From Clostridia bacterium (GTDB taxonomy: Bacteria > Bacillota > Clostridia > Oscillospirales > CAG-382), in contig JAFYKY010000021.1 of the NCBI GenBank assembly GCA_017537345.1, forward strand, positions 1-64,000: a stretch of DNA of 64,000 nt. The letters run 5' to 3'. Every line of letters begins with the position of its first letter. Position 1 is the first letter of the stretch. The notes beneath the pieces are model-generated. The model was given only the letters and a program-made list of their open reading frames with translations, did not search any database and was not told the DNA's origin. This document shows positions 1-9,706 of the stretch, one piece after another. A program made the position numbers and the translations under genes.

Positions 1-216
1 ATGAACCGTGTTTCGATGATGGGCGATACTTTAAAGGACATATTCGATCATGCCGAAGATTACGATGTTTTCTGTGATTATATGGTAAACCATATTAACG
101 AATCGAGAGAAAAAATGTCTGACGTACTAAAGCTTAAAAAGCGATTTCCGCCTTTGACCTTGGAACAGCTTATGGAAATTAAAACCGAGCCCTACGTTCC
201 CGAAGAAACCGAATAG
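1..216 (+). CDS. C-terminal part of an unrecognised protein (truncated by window start)
   Basis: The frame is open from the first base and ends with TAG at 214-216. The first codon is ATG, but no upstream sequence is visible to show a ribosome binding site, so this Met may be internal. The 71 visible residues are acidic and mostly helical in character (many Asp, Glu, Met) and contain no motif I recognise. A strong intrinsic terminator follows about 20 bases after the stop, which supports a real gene end. Function unknown. Confidence 0.5.
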   Translation: MNRVSMMGDTLKDIFDHAEDYDVFCDYMVNHINESREKMSDVLKLKKRFPPLTLEQLMEIKTEPYVPEETE

Positions 217-238
217 AACCGAGTATTTTAACAAAAGT

Positions 239-267
239 AAAAGCTCCCGATTTTTCGGGAGCTTTTT
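239..267. terminator. bidirectional intrinsic terminator between the first gene and pnp
   Basis: AGCTCCCGA and TCGGGAGCT form a perfect stem with a 4-base T loop, flanked by A-runs on the left and T-runs on the right. It can therefore end transcription from the plus-strand gene at 1-216 and from the minus-strand pnp. Confidence 0.9.
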
Positions 268-279
268 GTATAACTTTAT

Positions 280-317
280 TCGGGGTCCCCGAGAAAACGA
301 AGTTTTCTTGGGGTGGT
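280..317 (-). repeat. 38-nt 3'-UTR hairpin element, copy A (behind pnp)
   Basis: Read on the minus strand it starts 1 base after the pnp stop: ACCACCCC, a 19-base centre with arms AGAAAAC and GTTTTCT around a TTC loop, then GGGGACCCCGA. The outer CCCC can pair with GGGG. It lies between the stop codon and the true terminator at 239-267. It shares flanks and centre length with the copies at 2632-2669 and 55045-55082. It has no U-tract of its own, so it is not a simple terminator. Confidence 0.75.
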
Positions 318-318
318 C

Positions 319-2421
319 TTAGTCTTCAACTATGGAGAGTGCGTCCTTGCGGGAGAAATTGAGTCTGCCCTTTTCGTCGATACCAAGGGACATAACCTTG
401 ATCTCGTCGCCAACGGAAACAACGTCCTCTACCTTTGCAACACGCTTTTTATCCAGCTTGCTGATATGAACCATACCTTCCTTACCGGGAGCGATCTCAA
501 CAAACGCGCCTACGTTGGAAAGGATACGGGTTACTTTACCGATAAACAGATCGCCGGGTTCGGGATCGTTAACGATAGCGTTGATAATGTTAAGAGCCTT
601 GTAGCCGTTTTCCTTATCAACTGCTGCGATAAATACGCTGCCGTCGTCCTCGATATCGATCTTTGCGCCGGTATCTGCGCAGATCTTCTGGATAACCTTA
701 CCGCCGGTACCGATAACCTCACGGATCTTATCTACGGGGATCTTAAGGGAGATCATCTTGGGAGCGTACTTGGAAACGTCATCTCTGGGAGCTGCGATGC
801 AGGGGAGGATAACTTCGTCGATTATCTGGAAACGTCCCTTGCGGGTAACTTCAAATGCGTTTTTGATAATTTCGGGGGTAAGACCGTCGATCTTAAGGTC
901 CATCTGAATGGAGGTGATACCCTTCTTGGTACCTGCAACCTTAAAGTCCATATCGCCGAAGAAGTCTTCAAGACCCTGAATGTCGATCATGGTCATCCAC
1001 TTATCTTCATCGGTAATAAGACCGCAGGAAATACCTGCAACGGGTGCGGAAATGGGAACGCCTGCGTCCATAAGAGCGAGGGTGGATCCGCATACGGATG
1101 CCTGGCTGGTAGAACCGTTGGAGGAAACTACTTCGGAAACCAGACGGATAGCATAGGGGAACTCTTCCTTGGAGGGAAGAACGGGTTCAAGAGAACGCTC
1201 TGCAAGTGCGCCGTGGCCGATCTCGCGGCGTCCGGGGCTTCTTGCCGCCTTTGCTTCGCCTACGGAATAGCCGGGCATATTGTAGTGGTGCATATAGCGC
1301 TTTTCTTCTTCGTTATCGATACCGTCAAGAAGCTGTGCTTCTCTTACGGGAGCGAGGGTTGCGGTGGTGAGAACCTGAGTCTGACCTCTGGTGAACATAC
1401 CTGAACCGTGGGTTCTGGGAAGCAAGCCTACTTCTGCGGCGAGAGGACGGATCTCGTCCATTCTTCTACCGTCAACACGCTTTTGCTCCTCCAGCAGCCA
1501 GCGGCGTACTATCTTCTTCTGAAGCTTGTACAGACATTCGTTGATCATAGCGGTCTTGTCTGCATATTCTTCGCCGAGCTCTTCGAAAACTCTGTCGTAA
1601 ATAGGCTTGAGAGCCGCATCACGAACACGCTTGTCATCGGTATAGAGAGCCTTTTCCACGTCTGCGCCAACCATTGCTTCGATCTTGTCAAAGAGATCGT
1701 GGTCAACTTCGCAGGAGGGATACTCAAACTTGGGCTTGCCTACTGCTTCGCGGATGGATTCGATAAATTCGATGAGAGGCTTGATAGCTTCGTGAGCCTT
1801 GAGGATAGCCTCAAGCATAGTGTCGTCGTCAACTTCCTTTGCACCTGCTTCGATCATAACGACCTTTTCCTTGGTGCCTGCAACGGTAAGCTCAAGTTCG
1901 CTTCTGCCGCGCTGTTCTTCGGTGGGGTTAACAACGATTCTTCCGTCTACCAGACCCATGAAAACGCCTGCGATAGGACCGTTCCAGGGAATATCGGAAA
2001 TGGTAAGTGCGATAGAAGCACCCAGCATAGCCGCGATTTCGGGAGAATTATCGGGGTCAACAGACATAACGGTAAGGGACAGAACTACGTCGTTACGAAG
2101 ATCCTTGGGGAAAAGGGGACGGATAGGTCTGTCTATAACTCTGGAGGTAAGGATAGCTTTTTCGCTGGGTCTGCCTTCTCTCTTAAGGAAGGAGCCGGGG
2201 ATCTTACCAACGGAATAAAGTCTTTCTTCAAAATCTACAGAGAGGGGGAGAAAATCAATACCGTCTCTGGGAGCTGCGGATGCGGTTGCGTTACAGAGAA
2301 TAACGGTTTCGCCGTAGCGTACAAGGCAGGAGCCGGAAGCCAGCTGTGCGATCTTGCCGGTTTCTACAACCAGTTCTCTTCCCGCAAGAGTAGTTTTAAA
2401 CGTTCTGTAATTGGGAAACAT
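319..2421 (-). CDS. pnp: polyribonucleotide nucleotidyltransferase (PNPase)
   Basis: This is a 3'-to-5' phosphorolytic exoribonuclease that degrades RNA and can add tails, acting in the cytosol as a trimer. At 700 residues it has the usual family length. Two RNase PH-like halves come first (the N-terminal half includes FEERLYSVGKIPGSF and RVIDRPIRPLFP; the second half includes RTHGSGMFTRGQTQ and YSVGEA). A KH domain follows with the loop IGTGGK near residue 565, then an S1 domain (GAFVEIAPGKEGMVHISKL) near the C terminus. The ATG at 2421 is preceded by a GAAAGGTGAAG ribosome binding site. It lies downstream of rpsO, the classic bacterial order, but a terminator-like hairpin separates the two, so pnp may depend on read-through or on its own promoter in 2422-2550. 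Confidence 0.97.
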   Translation of the reverse strand: MFPNYRTFKTTLAGRELVVETGKIAQLASGSCLVRYGETVILCNATASAAPRDGIDFLPLSVDFEERLYSVGKIPGSFLKREGRPSEKAILTSRVIDRPIRPLFPKDLRNDVVLSLTVMSVDPDNSPEIAAMLGASIALTISDIPWNGPIAGVFMGLVDGRIVVNPTEEQRGRSELELTVAGTKEKVVMIEAGAKEVDDDTMLEAILKAHEAIKPLIEFIESIREAVGKPKFEYPSCEVDHDLFDKIEAMVGADVEKALYTDDKRVRDAALKPIYDRVFEELGEEYADKTAMINECLYKLQKKIVRRWLLEEQKRVDGRRMDEIRPLAAEVGLLPRTHGSGMFTRGQTQVLTTATLAPVREAQLLDGIDNEEEKRYMHHYNMPGYSVGEAKAARSPGRREIGHGALAERSLEPVLPSKEEFPYAIRLVSEVVSSNGSTSQASVCGSTLALMDAGVPISAPVAGISCGLITDEDKWMTMIDIQGLEDFFGDMDFKVAGTKKGITSIQMDLKIDGLTPEIIKNAFEVTRKGRFQIIDEVILPCIAAPRDDVSKYAPKMISLKIPVDKIREVIGTGGKVIQKICADTGAKIDIEDDGSVFIAAVDKENGYKALNIINAIVNDPEPGDLFIGKVTRILSNVGAFVEIAPGKEGMVHISKLDKKRVAKVEDVVSVGDEIKVMSLGIDEKGRLNFSRKDALSIVED

Positions 2422-2550
2422 AGTTAAACTTCACCTTTCATTAAATATATTTTTTTCAAGGCATAGGTTTAACACTTAAAAACACGCCGAAAAAGCTTTT
2501 TCCGAAGCATTTTTAACTGCTAAACCCTGACCTTGCTTGTGAACGGAAAT

Positions 2551-2580
2551 AAAGGCGGGAGTTTGATTCGCTCCCGCCTT
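2551..2580. terminator. intrinsic terminator behind rpsO
   Basis: GGCGGGAG and CTCCCGCC pair around a 9-base loop. On the minus strand the stem is followed by TTTATTT. It lies 90 bases after the rpsO stop and 130 bases before the pnp start. The rest of 2422-2550 is AT-rich with a GAAAAAGCTTTTTC palindrome at 2489-2502 and no clear promoter. Confidence 0.8.
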
Positions 2581-2631
2581 TGCGTTTTGCTTGGATAAAT
2601 ACCCAACGCACACTTGTGGCGGTGTGCTCTT

Positions 2632-2669
2632 TCGGGGTCCCCAAAAACGCAACGCGTTTTAGGGGTGGT
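2632..2669 (-). repeat. 38-nt 3'-UTR hairpin element, copy B (behind rpsO)
   Basis: On the minus strand it directly abuts the rpsO stop codon: ACCACCCC, a 19-base centre with arms AAAACGC and GCGTTTT around GTT, then GGGGACCCCGA. Flanks are identical to copy A while the stem arms differ in a pairing-preserving way. The rpsO terminator lies 51 bases further on. Confidence 0.75.
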
Positions 2670-2936
2670 TTACTTACGCAGACCGAGACGTGCAACGATG
2701 GAACGGTAACGCTCGATATCCTTCTTCTGCAGATAGTTAAGGTACTTTCTTCTCTTACCTACCATGATAAGCATACCTCTGCGGGAGTGGTTATCCTTGG
2801 GGTTTGCCTTAAGATGTGCGGTAAGCTCGCTGATTCTCTGAGAGAGAACTGCGATCTGTACTTCGGGAGAACCGGTGTCACCTTCGTGAACTGCGTACTC
2901 CTTGATGATCTGCTGCTTAAGATCCTTGTTGATCAT
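2670..2936 (-). CDS. rpsO: 30S ribosomal protein S15
   Basis: This is a primary 16S rRNA-binding protein of the small subunit. Its 88 residues match the family length. The S15 signature is clear ([14 protein letters not shown], residues about 20-33, then [20 protein letters not shown]). The ATG is preceded by GGAGGTGA. A clear promoter lies at 3059-3087, giving a leader of about 115 bases that can fold. In many bacteria S15 represses its own translation through such a leader, so autoregulation is a reasonable inference here. Confidence 0.97.
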   Translation of the reverse strand: MINKDLKQQIIKEYAVHEGDTGSPEVQIAVLSQRISELTAHLKANPKDNHSRRGMLIMVGKRRKYLNYLQKKDIERYRSIVARLGLRK

Positions 2937-2939
2937 GCT

Positions 2940-3017
2940 TGTTTCACCTCCATAATTATTTGCCCTACAGGTAAGACTGAGTAAAAGGTGTGTGAAAACG
3001 GCGGAAAACTACCGCCC
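2940..3017 (-). promoter_or_regulatory. structured rpsO leader, possible S15 autoregulatory site
   Basis: On the minus strand the leader contains a GGCGG/CCGCC hairpin (3000-3016). Upstream ACAGG and downstream CCTGT (near 2967) could close a longer stem around it, just before the GGAGGTGA ribosome binding site. The pairing is read by eye; the S15-binding role is inferred from the rpsO family. Confidence 0.4.
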
Positions 3018-3058
3018 TGTGCCCTTAAACCGAGCCTCCCCAATTTGGCATACAACGA

Positions 3059-3087
3059 ATTCTACCACAAAAAAACAGATTTGTAAA
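3059..3087 (-). promoter_or_regulatory. rpsO promoter
   Basis: On the minus strand it reads TTTACA, 17 bases, TAGAAT. It is back to back with the plus-strand promoter at 3125-3153. Confidence 0.75.
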
Positions 3088-3124
3088 TAGTTTTTTTAAG
3101 TTTTTTTATTTTTTCTCGTTTTGC

Positions 3125-3153
3125 TTGATTTATTACAGTTTTAATGGTAAAAT
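3125..3153 (+). promoter_or_regulatory. promoter of the WG-repeat gene
   Basis: TTGATT (3125-3130), 17 bases, TAAAAT (3148-3153), ending 34 bases before the chosen start codon. Confidence 0.55.
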
Positions 3154-3187
3154 TCTGTTGAAAGTGTTATCCCGAAAGGACATATTT

Positions 3188-3856
3188 ATGAAAAAATACG
3201 GTAATGCCATAAAATATACTGCATTTTGCCTTGCCGCTTTGCTTTTGGCGTTTGGCGCGGCGTGGGCGGTAAACGGCGGGATCTTCGGCTTCGTTTCCAA
3301 GCATGCTCCCGCAAGAGATGAATTTGAATACGAAACGGAAGATAAAATTCTGGAAGATCTGCTTAACGAAGGGGACGTTTCGGCTATAGAACAAAACGAA
3401 TACGATCTGTATATTTCTTCTCTCCCCGAAGCTTCGGGCGAGGTGACGGATACCTATATCCCCGGCGAAACTGTTGCGGCTGTGGATAAGGAATACGAGC
3501 AGTTCGGTCAGACTTCAAACACCAAAATGCCCGCTCCCGCAGAGGAGTATTCCATACCCGCAGGCTATTCCTGCACCGGCGCTCAGAATGGCGTACTGCT
3601 TTTAAACCGCGGCGGCAAATACGGGTATTTTCTGGAAACGGGACGCTGGCTCACCCAGCCCGAATATTCGGAAGCCTATGCTTTTTTCGGCGGCTTGGCG
3701 GTGGTAAAGAAAGGCGGCAGATACGGTGCCGTGGACACCGAGGGCAACCTTGTTATCCCCGCTGTGTTTGACGAAATAAGCGATATGGACGGCAGCGGTA
3801 TTACGGTATACAAGCGTGGAAGCGGATATACCAGGTTGGTTTTCGTAAAGAAATAG
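3188..3856 (+). CDS. membrane-anchored WG-repeat protein
   Basis: The chosen start is ATG 3188, 7 bases after GAAAGGA, giving 222 residues. An earlier in-frame ATG at 3125 lies inside the promoter and is unlikely. The N terminus MKKYGNAIK is followed by one hydrophobic segment (about residues 10-30), a signal anchor or uncleaved signal. The middle is acidic and Pro-rich. The C-terminal third holds WG-type repeat units (KYGYFLETGRWLTQPEY and RYGAVDTEGNLVIPAVFDEI), which form small beta modules in exported proteins. It is a single-gene unit with its own promoter and terminator. The exact role is unknown; an extracytoplasmic binding function is a guess from the repeats. Confidence 0.75.
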   Translation: MKKYGNAIKYTAFCLAALLLAFGAAWAVNGGIFGFVSKHAPARDEFEYETEDKILEDLLNEGDVSAIEQNEYDLYISSLPEASGEVTDTYIPGETVAAVDKEYEQFGQTSNTKMPAPAEEYSIPAGYSCTGAQNGVLLLNRGGKYGYFLETGRWLTQPEYSEAYAFFGGLAVVKKGGRYGAVDTEGNLVIPAVFDEISDMDGSGITVYKRGSGYTRLVFVKK

Positions 3857-3867
3857 ATTTTATTGTT

Positions 3868-3897
3868 AAAGGGGGTCTTAAAGGATCCCTTTTTTTG
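3868..3897 (+). terminator. terminator of the WG-repeat gene
   Basis: AAAGGG and CCCTTT pair around a 13-base interval and are followed by a T-run. An alternative shorter stem AAAGG/CCTTT exists in the same stretch. Confidence 0.6.
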
Positions 3898-3929
3898 GTA
3901 TAACAGAGATCAAATTGGAAAAAGTACTA

Positions 3930-3958
3930 TTGAAAAGTCGGGTTTGATATGATATAAT
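3930..3958 (+). promoter_or_regulatory. glycogen operon promoter
   Basis: TTGAAA (3930-3935), 17 bases, TATAAT (3953-3958). It ends 43 bases before the glgB start and is the only good promoter seen ahead of the seven-gene unit. Confidence 0.8.
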
Positions 3959-4001
3959 AATGTAGATTAACTGTTTTTAACTTCAAGCGGAGGGATTTTG
4001 G

Positions 4002-5876
4002 ATGTCTCAGGCAGAGTATTTCTTTCATCAGGGTACAAATATACGGGCATACGATTATATGGGCGCCCACCGTCGTGAGGACGGAAGTGTGGTTTTTCGT
4101 GTTTGGGCACCTAATGCGAAAGAGATATTTCTTTGCGGCGACCACAACGGTTGGGCGAAGGATACTCCTCTTACCCGTGAAAATATAAGCGGTATATGGT
4201 CGGTCACTCTTCCCGAATTCAAAGAAGGGACAAGGTATAAGTATCTTGTCTGCGGTAATAATGGAGACCATCTTAAAGCAGACCCTTACGGATTTTACGC
4301 AGAAACGGGTATGCAGACCGCCACTATTTTCCACACGTTAAAGGATTTTGAGTGGACGGACGAAGAGTTTATAAAGAGCAGACAGATATTTGCTTCATGC
4401 CGCGAATACGACGAAATGCCTTCTGCCCCCGTAAATATATACGAGATGCATCTGGGATCGTGGATGAAGAAGGAGGACGGCAGTTATCTTTCTTATCGGG
4501 AGCTGGCTGATAAACTGGCGGAATACGTTTCGGATATGAACTACACCCACGTGGAGATCATGCCCATAGCGGAGCACCCGTTTGACGGCTCCTGGGGGTA
4601 TCAGGTTTGCGGATATTACGCACCCACGTCACGTTTCGGCTGTCCCGAAGACTTTATGTATTTCGTAAACAAGCTTCATTCAAAGGGTATAGGTGTAATT
4701 CTTGACTGGGTGCCGGCCCATTTCCCAAAGGATGAGCACGGGCTGTATGAATTTGACGGCGGACCGCTTTACGAATATTCCGACCCCACCCGTATGGAAA
4801 ACAAGGGCTGGGGCACAAGATGCTTTGACGTGGGCAGAAACGAGGTAAGAAGCTTCCTTATCTCCAACGCCTGCTTCTGGCTGGATAAATATCATATCGA
4901 CGGATTGCGTATAGATGCGGTAGCTTCAATGCTGTATCTGGATTATGACAGAAAGGCAGGAGAGTGGCATCCCAACGTACACGGCGGCAACCATAATCTG
5001 GAAGCCATATCCTTCTTCCGGCATCTGAACAAGGTGGTGTACGATAATTTCCCCGACAGAATGATGATCGCCGAAGAATCCACCGCTTACCCCGACGTTA
5101 CAAAACGCCACGGTTTGGGCTTTACCTTCAAATGGAATATGGGATGGATGAACGATACCCTTTCATATCTTCCCGTTGACCCTTACTTCAGAAGCGGTAG
5201 CCACGGCAAGCTTACCTTCGCAATGATGTATAATTTTGCGGAAAACTACGTGCTTCCCCTTTCTCACGACGAGGTTGTGCATTGCAAGCATTCCATTATC
5301 GGCAGGTGCTCCGGTGATTATTGGCAGCAGTTCGCCACGTTGAGAGCGTATTTCGCATATATGATGGCGCACCCCGGCAAAAAGCTTTCCTTTATGGGCA
5401 ACGAAATTGCCCAGTTTGCCGAATGGGATTATAAAGGACAGATAGATTGGTTTTTGCTTGAATACGAAAAGCACAGACAGTTCAAGGATTATATGCGGGC
5501 TTTGAACGGAGTGTATAAAGACACCCCCGCTTTGTGGGATCTGGACAGAGATTGGGGCGGATTCAACTGGGTAGACGCAGATGCGAGAGATGAAAATATG
5601 CTTATCTTCTCCCGCCTTTCCAAGTACGGAGAACGAGTTTACGCAATAATCAATTTTTCCGCTTCCCCTCACGATAACAGAACCTTTGCCGTAGAATCCG
5701 GCGGATATTATTCCGTGCTTCTTAATTCCGATTCCCCGGAATTCGGCGGATGCGGCTATATGAAAAAGAAAACTCTCCGTGCCGTCAAGGACGGACACGG
5801 CGGGTATAAAATAACAGTATCAGTACCGCCGCTGGGCGCACTTTATATTAAAAAAAGGAGTGGGCAAAAGAAATGA
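4002..5876 (+). CDS. glgB: 1,4-alpha-glucan branching enzyme (GH13)
   Basis: It makes the alpha-1,6 branch points of glycogen by moving a segment of an alpha-1,4 chain. At 624 residues it is typical of GH13 subfamily 9. An N-terminal CBM48-like domain comes first ([18 protein letters not shown], residues about 29-46). The catalytic barrel follows with [12 protein letters not shown] (nucleophile Asp near 305), MIAEEST (acid/base Glu near 357) and LSHDEVVH (transition-state Asp near 422). A C-terminal all-beta domain ends the protein. The ATG at 4002 is preceded by GGAGGGA. It is the first gene of the glycogen operon and overlaps glgC by 4 bases (ATGA), which suggests translational coupling. 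Confidence 0.96.
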   Translation: MSQAEYFFHQGTNIRAYDYMGAHRREDGSVVFRVWAPNAKEIFLCGDHNGWAKDTPLTRENISGIWSVTLPEFKEGTRYKYLVCGNNGDHLKADPYGFYAETGMQTATIFHTLKDFEWTDEEFIKSRQIFASCREYDEMPSAPVNIYEMHLGSWMKKEDGSYLSYRELADKLAEYVSDMNYTHVEIMPIAEHPFDGSWGYQVCGYYAPTSRFGCPEDFMYFVNKLHSKGIGVILDWVPAHFPKDEHGLYEFDGGPLYEYSDPTRMENKGWGTRCFDVGRNEVRSFLISNACFWLDKYHIDGLRIDAVASMLYLDYDRKAGEWHPNVHGGNHNLEAISFFRHLNKVVYDNFPDRMMIAEESTAYPDVTKRHGLGFTFKWNMGWMNDTLSYLPVDPYFRSGSHGKLTFAMMYNFAENYVLPLSHDEVVHCKHSIIGRCSGDYWQQFATLRAYFAYMMAHPGKKLSFMGNEIAQFAEWDYKGQIDWFLLEYEKHRQFKDYMRALNGVYKDTPALWDLDRDWGGFNWVDADARDENMLIFSRLSKYGERVYAIINFSASPHDNRTFAVESGGYYSVLLNSDSPEFGGCGYMKKKTLRAVKDGHGGYKITVSVPPLGALYIKKRSGQKK

Positions 5877-7093
5877 TCAAAAGAAAAGAATGTGTGGCAA
5901 TGTTGCTTGCAGGAGGACAGGGAAGCCGTCTCTACCTGCTTACGGAGCGTCTTGCCAAACCTGCAGTTCCCTTTGGCGGTAAGTACCGCATTATAGACTT
6001 CCCCATATCAAACTGTATAAATTCAGGCATAGATACCGTGGGCGTGCTTACCCAGTATCAGCCGCTGGCTCTTAACGAATATATCGGCAACGGCCAGCCT
6101 TGGGATCTTGACCGTGTTTATGGCGGCGTTATGATGCTTCCTCCCTATCAGGGCTTAAAGCGTGCAGACTGGTATAAGGGCACCGCAAACGCTATTTACC
6201 AGAATATGCAGTTTATAGAAAAATACGATCCCGAATACGTGCTCATCCTCTCCGGCGACCATATATACCGTATGGATTACGCCAAAATGATAAAAGAGCA
6301 CAAACGCAATAAAGCAGACTGCACTATCGCAGTTATAGACGTTCCCCTTGCAGAGGCAAGCCGTTTCGGTATTATGAGCGCCCGCGAGGATATGTCCATA
6401 TACGATTTTGAAGAAAAACCCAAAAATCCCAAGAGCACTATGGCGTCTATGGGCGTTTACGTGTTCAGCAAGGAAAAGCTGTTCAGCTATCTTATAGCAG
6501 ACGAGCAGGATGAAAACAGCGATAAGGACTTTGGTAAAAACGTTATTCCCGCAATGCTTAAAGCAGGGGAGAGAATGTTTGCATACCGCTTTGAGGGTTA
6601 CTGGAAGGACGTTGGAACCGTATCCTCTCTCTGGGAAGCAAATATGGATCTGCTGGGAGATAATCCTCAGCTCGATCTTAACGACGGATCCTGGAAGATA
6701 TATTCCAGAAGCAACGCATATCCTCCTCATTACGTGGGCGAGAGCGCGGTTATAAAGAATTCCCAGGTAACCGAAGGCTGCGAAATTTACGGTACGGTTA
6801 TAAATTCCGTTATCGGCGGCGGTGTTACCGTTGCAAGAGGCGCCACCGTAAAGGACAGCGTTTTGTTTGATAACATAACCGTAAGCGAAGGCGCATCAGT
6901 TTATTATTCTATGGTGGATTCCGGCACGGTAGTAGGTAAAAACTCCACCGTGGGCAAGGATAAGGACGAAGGCGGCAAGCTTACTCTGGTAGGAAGCGGT
7001 CTTAACATAGCGGACGGTATTTCCGTTCCCGACGGAGAATTGATCTCCCAAAAAACACTCGCCGATATCGGCGGAGAGGCAGGTGCGAAATGA
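5873..7093 (+). CDS. glgC: glucose-1-phosphate adenylyltransferase, catalytic subunit
   Basis: It makes ADP-glucose from glucose-1-phosphate and ATP, the committed step of glycogen synthesis. Its 406 residues begin with the nucleotidyltransferase loop GGQGSRL, then [27 protein letters not shown] and [13 protein letters not shown]-terminal left-handed beta-helix has repeated Ile/Val-rich hexapeptide turns (about residues 290-370). The start overlaps the glgB stop and its own stop overlaps glgD (ATGA at both junctions). All expected catalytic motifs are present, so this is the active partner of GlgD. Confidence 0.96.
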   Translation: MIKRKECVAMLLAGGQGSRLYLLTERLAKPAVPFGGKYRIIDFPISNCINSGIDTVGVLTQYQPLALNEYIGNGQPWDLDRVYGGVMMLPPYQGLKRADWYKGTANAIYQNMQFIEKYDPEYVLILSGDHIYRMDYAKMIKEHKRNKADCTIAVIDVPLAEASRFGIMSAREDMSIYDFEEKPKNPKSTMASMGVYVFSKEKLFSYLIADEQDENSDKDFGKNVIPAMLKAGERMFAYRFEGYWKDVGTVSSLWEANMDLLGDNPQLDLNDGSWKIYSRSNAYPPHYVGESAVIKNSQVTEGCEIYGTVINSVIGGGVTVARGATVKDSVLFDNITVSEGASVYYSMVDSGTVVGKNSTVGKDKDEGGKLTLVGSGLNIADGISVPDGELISQKTLADIGGEAGAK

Positions 7094-8223
7094 GCGTACT
7101 CGGTATAATCTTTTCCAATATTCACGATGAAAACGTGGCTGACCTTACCCGTCTTCGTACTATGGCTTCCGTTCCTTACGGATGCAGATACAGATTAATA
7201 GATTTCGCCCTTTCCAATATGGTAAACAGCGGTATATCCCGTGTGGGCGTTATTACCCATTATAATTATCAGTCCCTTATGGACCATATCGGCTCCGGTA
7301 AGGACTGGGATCTTGCCCGCAGAAGCGGCGGTATACAGATACTTCCTCCCTACATAACCGCCTTTGCCTCCTCCAGACCCGAAGTGTATAATACCCGTCT
7401 TGAAGCGCTTATGGGCATAGTTTCTTACATTCAGGGCGCAAGGGAAGAATACGTTATACTTACGGATTGCGACGTTATCTGCAATATGGATTTTTCCGCT
7501 ATTATTCAAAGACATATAGATACCGGCGCAGACTGCACCATCGCTACCAAGAAATCCTATCTGGTTACCAAGAGCGGCACCAGTAACAACGTCGAGCTGT
7601 TCTATAACGAAAACGGCGACGTTACGGATATCGCCGAGCACAATTCCGTTGAACCTGCGTACTGCAACGTAAACCTTAATATTTACGTTATGAACCGCAA
7701 GTATCTGGAGGAGATCGTGCTGGATTCCGTTGCCCACGGCTACAAGAGCTTTACCAAGGACGTTCTTGCCCGCCGTATCGGCAGAGATAAGATAAAGGCT
7801 TACGAATGCGACGGATATTTTGCCACCGTAGACTCTATGGCGGAATATTTTGCCTGCAGTATGGATCTGCTTAACCCCGGCACCCGCAGAGAACTTTTCG
7901 GCGTAGCGGACAGACCTATATTCACTAAGGTACGCAACAGCGCGCCCACCCAGTACAGTGCGACCGCCGTTACAAAGAATTGTCTTATTGCCGACGGATG
8001 CGTTATCGAAGGCACCGTGGAAAACTGCATCCTCTTCCGTGGCGTAAAGATTGGCAGAGGAACCACCGTAAAGAATTCCATACTTATGCAGGATACCGTG
8101 GTAGGGGATAACGTATATCTTAACTGCGTTATTACCGATAAATCCGCAGTGGTAAGGGATGGCAGAGTCCTTTCCGGCCACGAAAGCAAGCCTTATTTCA
8201 TAGAAAAGAACCTAACCGTTTGA
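7090..8223 (+). CDS. glgD: glucose-1-phosphate adenylyltransferase, GlgD regulatory-type subunit
   Basis: This is a 377-residue homologue of GlgC. It lacks the GGxGSRL nucleotide loop; the N terminus reads [20 protein letters not shown]. It keeps [15 protein letters not shown], the Rossmann-like core and the C-terminal beta-helix ([20 protein letters not shown], from about residue 300). In Gram-positive bacteria GlgD pairs with GlgC and raises or tunes its activity, so a GlgC/GlgD hetero-oligomer is expected. Its ATG lies in the last codons of glgC. It should have little catalytic activity alone, by analogy with characterised Firmicute GlgD proteins. Confidence 0.93.
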   Translation: MSVLGIIFSNIHDENVADLTRLRTMASVPYGCRYRLIDFALSNMVNSGISRVGVITHYNYQSLMDHIGSGKDWDLARRSGGIQILPPYITAFASSRPEVYNTRLEALMGIVSYIQGAREEYVILTDCDVICNMDFSAIIQRHIDTGADCTIATKKSYLVTKSGTSNNVELFYNENGDVTDIAEHNSVEPAYCNVNLNIYVMNRKYLEEIVLDSVAHGYKSFTKDVLARRIGRDKIKAYECDGYFATVDSMAEYFACSMDLLNPGTRRELFGVADRPIFTKVRNSAPTQYSATAVTKNCLIADGCVIEGTVENCILFRGVKIGRGTTVKNSILMQDTVVGDNVYLNCVITDKSAVVRDGRVLSGHESKPYFIEKNLTV

Positions 8224-8273
8224 TTTTTGTTTTCCGTTTACATCCATAAAAACCTTAAAAGGAGTAAATACTT

Positions 8274-9701
8274 ATGAAAAAGATACTTTTTGCTGCCAGC
8301 GAAGCACTGCCTTTTGCCGCATCCGGCGGATTGGGAGATGTTATAGGCTCTCTGCCCGCCGCCATAAAACAGGCGGATAAGAATTGCGATATCCGTGTTA
8401 TTATGCCTCTTTACGATAAGGTTACCGATAAAACCCGTGCCCGTATGGAAAAGGTTTTGGAAACCACTGTGGAGCTGGGCTGGAGAAAACAGTATTGCGG
8501 TCTTTACTCTTTGGTTGAAAACGGCGTAACTTATTATTTTATAGACAACGAGTTTTACTACCGCCGCGGCGCTCTTTACGGAGCGGGCGACGATCTCGAG
8601 CGTTTTGCGTTTTTCTGCAAGGCGGTAGTAGATCTCCTGCCTCTTATAGATTTTTACCCCGATTACCTTCACGCCCACGATTGGCAGGCGGCAATGGCGG
8701 TGGTATATCTTAAATGCCTGTACGGAAATACAGAAAAATACCGTGATATCAAGGCAGTATTCACCATTCATAATATACAGTATCAGGGCATAGGCGATAT
8801 GTATAATATGGGCGATCTTCTGGGACTTCACGAAAAGTTCGCTCCCGTTCTTGAATTTGGCGGATGTATGAACTTTATGAAAGGTGCCATAGTTTGCGCC
8901 GATATGGTTTCCACCGTATCTCCTACCTATGCAAACGAAATTCTCTCTCCCGAATATTCCCACGGTCTGCACCCCATACTGGAAATGTGCAAGGGCAAGC
9001 TTACGGGAATATTAAACGGTATCGACAGGGAATACTATAATCCCGCAAAGGATTGTGAACTTGTTAAAAACTTCTCCTATATGCGTCCCGCAGGAAAAAA
9101 GGATTGTAAAAAATTTCTGCAGGAATACCTTAACCTCCCCGTAAAAGAGGACGTTCCCATGGTGATAATGATCACCCGTCTTGTTTCCCACAAGGGATTG
9201 GATATTGTAAAGGAATCTCTTTACAGCCTGCTTGAGGAAAACCTGCAGTTTGTGCTTTTGGGCACCGGCGATTACGAATACGAAAAATTTTTCGATGAAG
9301 CGGCAAGAAGATTTCCCAACAAAATGCGTACGCTGCTTAAATACGATAAAGAGCTTTCCAAGCGTATTTACGCCGCAGGCGATGTTTTCCTTATGCCCTC
9401 TTTGAGCGAGCCCTGCGGTTTGGCGCAAATGATCGCATCCCGTTACGGCACCGTGCCCGTTGTACGTGAAACCGGCGGACTTTATGACAGTATAAGAGAT
9501 TACGGCTGGCCCGATGGCGGCAACGGATTTACCTTCGCCCCTTATTCCGGTATGGAGCTGTATAATGCCGTAAAGCGCGCCGTTAATCTTTACGAAGATA
9601 AAACAGCGTGGGAAAAACTTGTTTTGAAAGTAATGCGCTACGATTTCTCCTGGAAAAAGAGCGCAAAACTATATATCCAAATGTACGAAAGGCTTAATTA
9701 A
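8274..9701 (+). CDS. glgA: glycogen synthase (ADP-glucose-dependent, GT5)
   Basis: It transfers glucose from ADP-glucose to the non-reducing end of the glycogen chain. At 475 residues it has typical GT5 length. The N-terminal loop reads PFAASGGLGDV; the Lys of the KTGGL motif in enteric GlgA is replaced, a form I recall from other Clostridia. Further motifs are LHAHDWQAAMAVVY, FTIHNIQYQG, NGIDREYYNP, RLVSHKGLDI and the C-terminal PSLSEPCGLAQMIASRYG nucleotide-binding region. The ATG is preceded by AAAAGGAG. The 50-base gap after glgD is the widest within the operon core, with no promoter or terminator seen in it. Confidence 0.95.
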   Translation: MKKILFAASEALPFAASGGLGDVIGSLPAAIKQADKNCDIRVIMPLYDKVTDKTRARMEKVLETTVELGWRKQYCGLYSLVENGVTYYFIDNEFYYRRGALYGAGDDLERFAFFCKAVVDLLPLIDFYPDYLHAHDWQAAMAVVYLKCLYGNTEKYRDIKAVFTIHNIQYQGIGDMYNMGDLLGLHEKFAPVLEFGGCMNFMKGAIVCADMVSTVSPTYANEILSPEYSHGLHPILEMCKGKLTGILNGIDREYYNPAKDCELVKNFSYMRPAGKKDCKKFLQEYLNLPVKEDVPMVIMITRLVSHKGLDIVKESLYSLLEENLQFVLLGTGDYEYEKFFDEAARRFPNKMRTLLKYDKELSKRIYAAGDVFLMPSLSEPCGLAQMIASRYGTVPVVRETGGLYDSIRDYGWPDGGNGFTFAPYSGMELYNAVKRAVNLYEDKTAWEKLVLKVMRYDFSWKKSAKLYIQMYERLN

Positions 9702-9706
9702 CCCCG

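Noticed and set aside
313..2427. Two long plus-strand frames antisense to pnp
   Set aside because: They mirror a complete PNPase gene, show no recognisable domains and have no start signals.
8274..8340. Loss of the KTGGL lysine in GlgA as a sign of inactivity
   Set aside because: The ASGGL form is familiar from other clostridial glycogen synthases and all other GT5 motifs are intact.
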